Of a DNA stretch of 64,000 nt, positions 59,531 to 64,000 are shown piece by piece; position 1 is the stretch's first letter; each line of letters starts with the position of its first letter. This DNA is from Blautia sp. OF03-15BH. Lineage in GTDB: Bacteria; Bacillota; Clostridia; Lachnospirales; Lachnospiraceae. The stretch spans positions 216,762 to 280,761 of the forward strand of contig NZ_QSCM01000002.1 of assembly GCF_003463065.1 (NCBI RefSeq). The letters are read 5' to 3'. The translations under genes and the position numbers were made by a program. Under the pieces are notes generated by a model. The model searched no databases. It was not told where the DNA came from and saw only the letters and a list, made by a program, of their open reading frames with translations.

Positions 59531-59750
59531 GTTTCACACCCTGTTCTTCTTTGGTCGTTATTTCCAGGTGTATTGTCATCCTGGTTCTGTCAATTTCCAG
59601 ATATTTTTCCATAACGGATAAAATCTCCTGTTTCATCAGTTCCACCATCTCCGGTGTACAGTTCAGTCTGTCTGCCAGAAGCACGGTTGACAGTCTGTCT
59701 TTTGCAACACTGCAGGATTGATCCTTGTGCATGAAACTGAATTTTTTCAT
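59499..59750 (-). CDS. minE: Cell division topological specificity factor MinE
   Basis: 83 residues. The N-terminal membrane/MinD-binding part contains AKDRLSTVLLADRLNCTPE, followed by a beta-rich dimer domain. It drives MinD oscillation. Presence of MinE rather than only DivIVA is typical of many Clostridia. Confidence 0.93.
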   Translation of the reverse strand: MKKFSFMHKDQSCSVAKDRLSTVLLADRLNCTPEMVELMKQEILSVMEKYLEIDRTRMTIHLEITTKEEQGVKHAKTIQIKGL

Positions 59751-59761
59751 AAAAGCCTCCG

Positions 59762-60556
59762 CTATCTGCCTCTGTGAAACAGGCCGGATATTTTTGAGAG
59801 AAAGCCCGTTGTCTGTTCAAATTCCAGAAGCGGCACTTCTTCACCGAGTATCCTGCGGCATACATTGAAGAAAGCCTGACCTGCCTGCGTATCGTCTCCT
59901 GCCAGAGGTTCTCCCTGATTTGTCGAAATGACCACTTCCTCATCATCCGGAACTGCTCCAATGAGGTTTACTGCAAGAATTTCCACCACATCTTCCACAG
60001 ACATCATCTCCCCGCGGCGTACCATATCGGGACGGATCCGGTTGATCAGAAGATCAATGTTCCGAAATTCTGCGGCCTCCAGAAGACCGATGATCCGGTC
60101 TGCATCTCGGATAGCGGAAACCTCAGGAGTTGTTACTACAATGGCCCTCTCGGCTCCTGCAATGGCATTTTTAAATCCCTGCTCGATCCCGGCCGGACAG
60201 TCCAGAAGGACATAGTCAAAATGCTCCTTCAGTTCTTCCGTCAGTTTGATCATCTGTTCCGGTGTCACGGCTGATTTATCCCTGGTCTGGGCAGATGGAA
60301 GAAGAGACAGCTCCGGACAGCGCTTGTCTTTGATCAGAGCCTGCTTCAGACGGCAGTTTCCTTCGATCACATCTACCATATTATACACAATACGGTTTTC
60401 CAGTCCCAGAACCACATCCAGATTCCGAAGACCGATATCGGTATCAATGACCACGGTCTTTTTCTTCATGCGGGCCAGTCCCATTCCAATGTTTGCTGTG
60501 GCAGTGGTCTTTCCAACGCCGCCTTTTCCCGATGTTATCACAATGACTTCACTCAT
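59762..60556 (-). CDS. minD: Septum site-determining ATPase MinD
   Basis: 264 residues from ATG 60556 (GGAGG upstream). Deviant Walker A GKGGVGKTT, DTDIGLRNLD, Walker B LLDCPAG, and a C-terminal amphipathic membrane-targeting helix (FLSKISGLFHRG). It recruits MinC to the membrane. Confidence 0.95.
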   Translation of the reverse strand: MSEVIVITSGKGGVGKTTATANIGMGLARMKKKTVVIDTDIGLRNLDVVLGLENRIVYNMVDVIEGNCRLKQALIKDKRCPELSLLPSAQTRDKSAVTPEQMIKLTEELKEHFDYVLLDCPAGIEQGFKNAIAGAERAIVVTTPEVSAIRDADRIIGLLEAAEFRNIDLLINRIRPDMVRRGEMMSVEDVVEILAVNLIGAVPDDEEVVISTNQGEPLAGDDTQAGQAFFNVCRRILGEEVPLLEFEQTTGFLSKISGLFHRGR

Positions 60557-60618
60557 AGTTTTGCCTCCGATTTCCATCTCATTCATTTACAGTTCTGGAT
60601 ATCCTTGGTACTTTGCAA

Positions 60619-61296
60619 TTATACGGAAAGTTCGCCCAGTATTTCCTGTGAAATGGGTTTTACATAAATATGATCCTCTTTCACATATGCGATCTTCGGA
60701 TCCAGCTTATATTCCGCATCATCTACCCGTTTTGTGATGGCACTCCGGGCCATTTTATCTGCGATCTTGACCTGTATCGGTTTCATGACAAGAGCGGCCA
60801 CAAAACAGTTCCTGTCACCGGTGGCTCCTGCATAGGCAATTCCTCTGAGAGAACCCAGGACAACGATATTTCCTTTTGATGTCACATTGGCGCCCGGGTT
60901 TACATCACCGATGATCACAATGCTGTGTTCACTCTCCAGAACCTGTCCGGACCGGAGTGTGCCGCGATAGAACCAGCCGTCTTCTGCATCTTTTTCCTCC
61001 ATGGCTTTATCCACCGCCTGATGGAAAAGCAGTTCTTCCTTCCTGTCCTCATCAATGATACAGAGGATATGAAGCCCGCAGCTGTCAACGATCGTCTCCA
61101 CCACCTGTTTTTCCTCTGCCTGCGTCAGTGACCGCCCGCGGATGGTCATTGCCATCTTGGCATTTTTGAAAAATTTTGCAGATTCCTTAAATTTATCTTC
61201 GACGTCTTTTATCAATTCCTCAAAGGGAAGATTTTCATCCAGAATAACAATCAGACCGTACTTATTGCATTTGATAATCACGGAATTGGTGTTCAT
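60619..61296 (-). CDS. minC: Septum site-determining protein MinC
   Basis: 225 residues. N-terminal FtsZ-binding domain (about 1-90) and C-terminal beta-helix (SEHSIVIIGDVNPGANVTSKGNIVVLGSLRGIAYAGA). It inhibits FtsZ assembly away from midcell. AGGAGG eleven bases before the ATG. The 3' end is 60 nt before minD. Confidence 0.93.
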   Translation of the reverse strand: MNTNSVIIKCNKYGLIVILDENLPFEELIKDVEDKFKESAKFFKNAKMAMTIRGRSLTQAEEKQVVETIVDSCGLHILCIIDEDRKEELLFHQAVDKAMEEKDAEDGWFYRGTLRSGQVLESEHSIVIIGDVNPGANVTSKGNIVVLGSLRGIAYAGATGDRNCFVAALVMKPIQVKIADKMARSAITKRVDDAEYKLDPKIAYVKEDHIYVKPISQEILGELSV

Positions 61297-61321
61297 TTTT
61301 CTCTGGCCTCCTGCTTTTTGT

Positions 61322-64000
61322 TTAATCCTGGTTACTGCCCTTTGTTACATTTTGAATTGCATTTCCTGCGGTACCGTCAATGATCGAGTCTTTATCCTTC
61401 AGATTGAAATAATAACACATGATGTCTTTTGCCACCAGTGCAGCATTTCTGGAGGAATAACCATTGGTAATACGGACTGCCATGGAAATCTCAGGATTTT
61501 CGTAAGGTGCATATCCGATAAATAATGCATGGTTTGCCTTATCTGTTCTCTGCTGGGCAGTACCGGTCTTTCCGGCTGCATTGAAATTATACTGCGTCTG
61601 CAGATCAGCAAAGATACCGTTTCCATTATTGATCGTCACATCATGCATACCTGCATGGATCGTATTCCAGAGGTCAGCCGGAAGCTCCAGCTGATGATGC
61701 ACGACCGGATCCGGCTCTTCCTGCGTATTTCCGGTGGAATCTGTGATCTTGTCCAGAAGCGTCAGATCATAGCAGGTTCCGCTGTTTGCCAGAGTTGTCA
61801 CATATCTGGCCAGCTGGGAAGTAGTAAACGCATTGTTACTCTGTCCCATAGCAGCACGTGTGGGGTCAGCAGTCGCGATCTGCGGATCCATCTCACTGAT
61901 CTCGATACCACTGGTAGAATCAAAGCCATACATTTCTGCGTATTTATTGAGTCGGCTCATATCACCTACGTACTCTCCGTCCGCATTCTGACCAAGATAA
62001 TAACCGACGGTATTAAAATAGAAGTTACAGGAATCACGGATTGCCGTTTCCATGGTTTCCGGACCATGGAACCCCCAGCCGTTCGCTGCGGAATAGATCC
62101 AGCAGTTGATGGGATTATCTTTTTCCACCAGGTCAAATTTACCGGTACAGTTGATCGTATCGTAAATGGAAATGACACCTTCCATGGCACCGGCGGTCGC
62201 TGTTACCAGCTTGAAGGTAGAACCGGGCGCCGTTACCTCCTGTGTCGCACGATTGTAGAAGGGGCTGGATTTATCCGTCCGGAGCTTTTCATAATACTTA
62301 CTGTCCATGTTGTTCGCCAGAAGATTGTTGTCATAACTGGGATACGTTACACAAGCCAGTACATTTCCACTATCCGGATCGGTGATGACCACAGAACCGG
62401 AACAGGGTTCCAGAGCCAGCTGTGCCGGAGTCAGCTCCAGCTTGTAGATCTTGGAACGGATAAAGTCGTAGGCTCCCATGGTTCCGGCTGCGAGAGCCGC
62501 ATAATCATCGTCATTTTTCTCCAGGATCCCCTGATCAAACAGCAAAAGACAAATATCCCTGCCGCTGAGCTGTTCCTCTTCGATCATATACTTATAAACC
62601 TGTCTGGTAAAAGCCTCATCTGTTTTCAGATAGTCAAAAATATAATCTGCCAGAGCATTATAGATTTCATCTGAAGCCAGATACTCGGAATCCAGCTGGA
62701 GCTTTCCGATATCGATCCAGTCCTTGCTGATGGCATAAGTAAGAAACTCTTTCAGGCTGATGGTCTCGTCTTCTCTCCAAGCCTTATAAGTCTCATCATT
62801 CTTGTCAATGGCATCCGTATCAAGAATACCCGTTCCATCCGCCAGCATATCATTCACAATATAGGAAGAATATGCCTTCATCTCATCTCTCAGATCCTGA
62901 TAAGCCGTTGGCTGATCGGAGGTCAGTTCGCTTCGGATCTCAGAAAACACATTATCCTCTTTGGAGAGAAAAGCCTGATAAACCTGTTTTTCCAGATCAC
63001 TCGCATCATCAGAAGAAAGATGATCCACATCCAGGATCTGGTTTTCAAAAAGCGCATAGTAAACTTCATAAACAGGAATCCGGATCTCATCGGAACCGGC
63101 ACTCTCATTATCCACTTCCTTCGCATCTACCATATTCTGGTAGACGATAGCTGCAATATAGGATTCCAGAATATCGTAAGCTGTCTTCTGAAGATCGCGG
63201 TTGATGGTAAGCTGAATATTGCTTCCTGCTTCCGGGCTGACCTCAGCCTCTTCATCCACCACTTTACCCATATTGTCGACATAAACGGTCTGAGAACCCT
63301 TTTCTCCCTGAAGTTCCTTTTCGAAATGCTGTTCCAGTCCGGATTTTCCTACAATATCACCGTTTTTATAGCTTCCGCCGTCTGCATTGAGTGTTTCCAT
63401 TTCCTCGGCGGAGATCTGACCGGTGTAACCGATCAGAGGGGCAAAATATTTACTGTCCTCATAAACACGGACAGAATCTTCTTCGACATCCACGCCCGGA
63501 TAAAGATCCTTGTTTTCCATGATAAGAGACATGGTCTTTTCGCTCACATCCGTTGCCAGAGTCGCCGTTACATATTTCTGATAGCTGTTGGCAGCCACAG
63601 CACTCCGCATGGCAGCGAGTTTTAAGACTTCTTCGCGGGTGAAACTCTCCGGAAGACCATATGCTTCCAGCTCGGATCCCTTATAAGAAGAAAGATCCAG
63701 TCCGAATTTTTTCGCCGCACACATCTCCTCGATCATCTTTTCCGCAGTGGCATTCTTCTCTTCATCCGTCATGGCATCGATGGTCAGTCTTCCATAAATA
63801 TCAGCCTTGAACCGCTGCAGATTAAACCCGCTTTTTGTAAAATAATAGCTTCCATTGTCATCCAGGCCGATGGCAAAACTACTGGTGTTGATCTCTTCCC
63901 CGTTTTCTTCCAGGATTTTTAAGATCCCGTACATGGAACTGTTCAGCGTCAGATTCTGTTCCTTCACGGTATCATAGCTTCCGCTGTCCGCAAAGGTAAC
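61322..64000 (-). CDS. Penicillin-binding protein 2, transpeptidase (5' partial)
   Basis: The frame is open to the right edge, so the N-terminus with the membrane anchor is outside; at least 892 residues are visible. Motifs: PBP dimerisation region, SxxK as STFK (codons at 62210-62221), SCN in IRDSCNFYFNTVGYYL, and KTG in AAGKTGTAQQRTD. A long Asp/Glu/Tyr-rich insert of about 250 residues (genomic about 62430-63190) sits between the dimerisation and transpeptidase parts. It leads the min-rod operon and would supply RodA with crosslinking. MrdA/SpoVD group. Confidence 0.9.
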   Translation of the reverse strand, partial: VTFADSGSYDTVKEQNLTLNSSMYGILKILEENGEEINTSSFAIGLDDNGSYYFTKSGFNLQRFKADIYGRLTIDAMTDEEKNATAEKMIEEMCAAKKFGLDLSSYKGSELEAYGLPESFTREEVLKLAAMRSAVAANSYQKYVTATLATDVSEKTMSLIMENKDLYPGVDVEEDSVRVYEDSKYFAPLIGYTGQISAEEMETLNADGGSYKNGDIVGKSGLEQHFEKELQGEKGSQTVYVDNMGKVVDEEAEVSPEAGSNIQLTINRDLQKTAYDILESYIAAIVYQNMVDAKEVDNESAGSDEIRIPVYEVYYALFENQILDVDHLSSDDASDLEKQVYQAFLSKEDNVFSEIRSELTSDQPTAYQDLRDEMKAYSSYIVNDMLADGTGILDTDAIDKNDETYKAWREDETISLKEFLTYAISKDWIDIGKLQLDSEYLASDEIYNALADYIFDYLKTDEAFTRQVYKYMIEEEQLSGRDICLLLFDQGILEKNDDDYAALAAGTMGAYDFIRSKIYKLELTPAQLALEPCSGSVVITDPDSGNVLACVTYPSYDNNLLANNMDSKYYEKLRTDKSSPFYNRATQEVTAPGSTFKLVTATAGAMEGVISIYDTINCTGKFDLVEKDNPINCWIYSAANGWGFHGPETMETAIRDSCNFYFNTVGYYLGQNADGEYVGDMSRLNKYAEMYGFDSTSGIEISEMDPQIATADPTRAAMGQSNNAFTTSQLARYVTTLANSGTCYDLTLLDKITDSTGNTQEEPDPVVHHQLELPADLWNTIHAGMHDVTINNGNGIFADLQTQYNFNAAGKTGTAQQRTDKANHALFIGYAPYENPEISMAVRITNGYSSRNAALVAKDIMCYYFNLKDKDSIIDGTAGNAIQNVTKGSNQD

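Noticed and set aside
61529..62674. 381-codon frame on the plus strand inside the PBP2 gene
   Set aside because: The minus strand encodes STFK and KTG motifs in a family-length protein; the plus frame has no ribosome binding site or family features.

Overview
The window looks like the chromosome of a Gram-positive gut Clostridium relative, most likely a Lachnospiraceae member (Blautia-like). This is inferred from gene content and order: rplU-prp-rpmA-obgE-yhbY-nadD-yqeK-rsfS; a run of HlyD-like, yggS, sepF, ylmH, aroB, lspA and rluD-like genes; a run of PBP2, minC, minD, minE, rodA, mgsA and a D-Ala-D-Ala carboxypeptidase; YesM/YesN regulators; a DUF4317-like protein; and Firmicutes-style LexA boxes. 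No rRNA, tRNA or CRISPR array was recognised.

Layout. 1-2.2 kb holds the tail of a zinc-ribbon protein, a double zinc-ribbon membrane protein and a TPM-domain protein. 2.3-6.8 kb holds a split sensor (a 7TM pseudokinase-like protein plus an active-looking kinase), a LuxR-type regulator and a secreted acidic protein. 6.8-13.35 kb is a carbohydrate uptake module: YesM/YesN on the minus strand, diverging from a substrate-binding protein and two permeases. 13.4-21.7 kb is a conserved housekeeping block (radical SAM pair, RNase E/G, L21/Prp/L27, Obg, YhbY, NadD, YqeK, RsfS).

21.75-40.4 kb is an AT-rich accessory island with many broken genes. It carries a 33-residue Cys-rich peptide gene followed by a hairpin and two ABC exporters, the remnant of an acyl carrier protein, a second and unusual ABC exporter pair, an XRE regulator, an AgrA/AgrC-like pair, an APH-fold kinase and a NUDIX protein. 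An internally deleted IS1380 derivative, an IS630 element that broke an oxidoreductase gene, IS21 and tyrosine-recombinase fragments, and a WecB::ABC chimera lie between them. The main observation is that the promoter ahead of the peptide locus and the promoter of the AgrA-like regulator share an identical 11-bp box at exactly the same distance (58 bp) from the -10 hexamer. This suggests one LytTR-controlled regulon split by later insertions: a peptide export or signalling circuit with no recognisable modification enzyme and no AgrB/AgrD.

40.4-64 kb returns to core-type sequence: YhcH-like protein, SGNH surface protein, aldo/keto reductase, lexA diverging from a YneA-like LysM gene through a region with four LexA-type boxes, a XerS-like recombinase, a Crh-like HPr protein, dtd, and the sepF and min/rod clusters. 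Non-coding sequence here holds a 16-bp-arm palindrome resembling Xer half-sites, a tandem repeat set, and a cloverleaf-like hairpin cluster beside dtd. That cluster shares its main hairpin with the leader of the RNase E/G operon 35 kb away.
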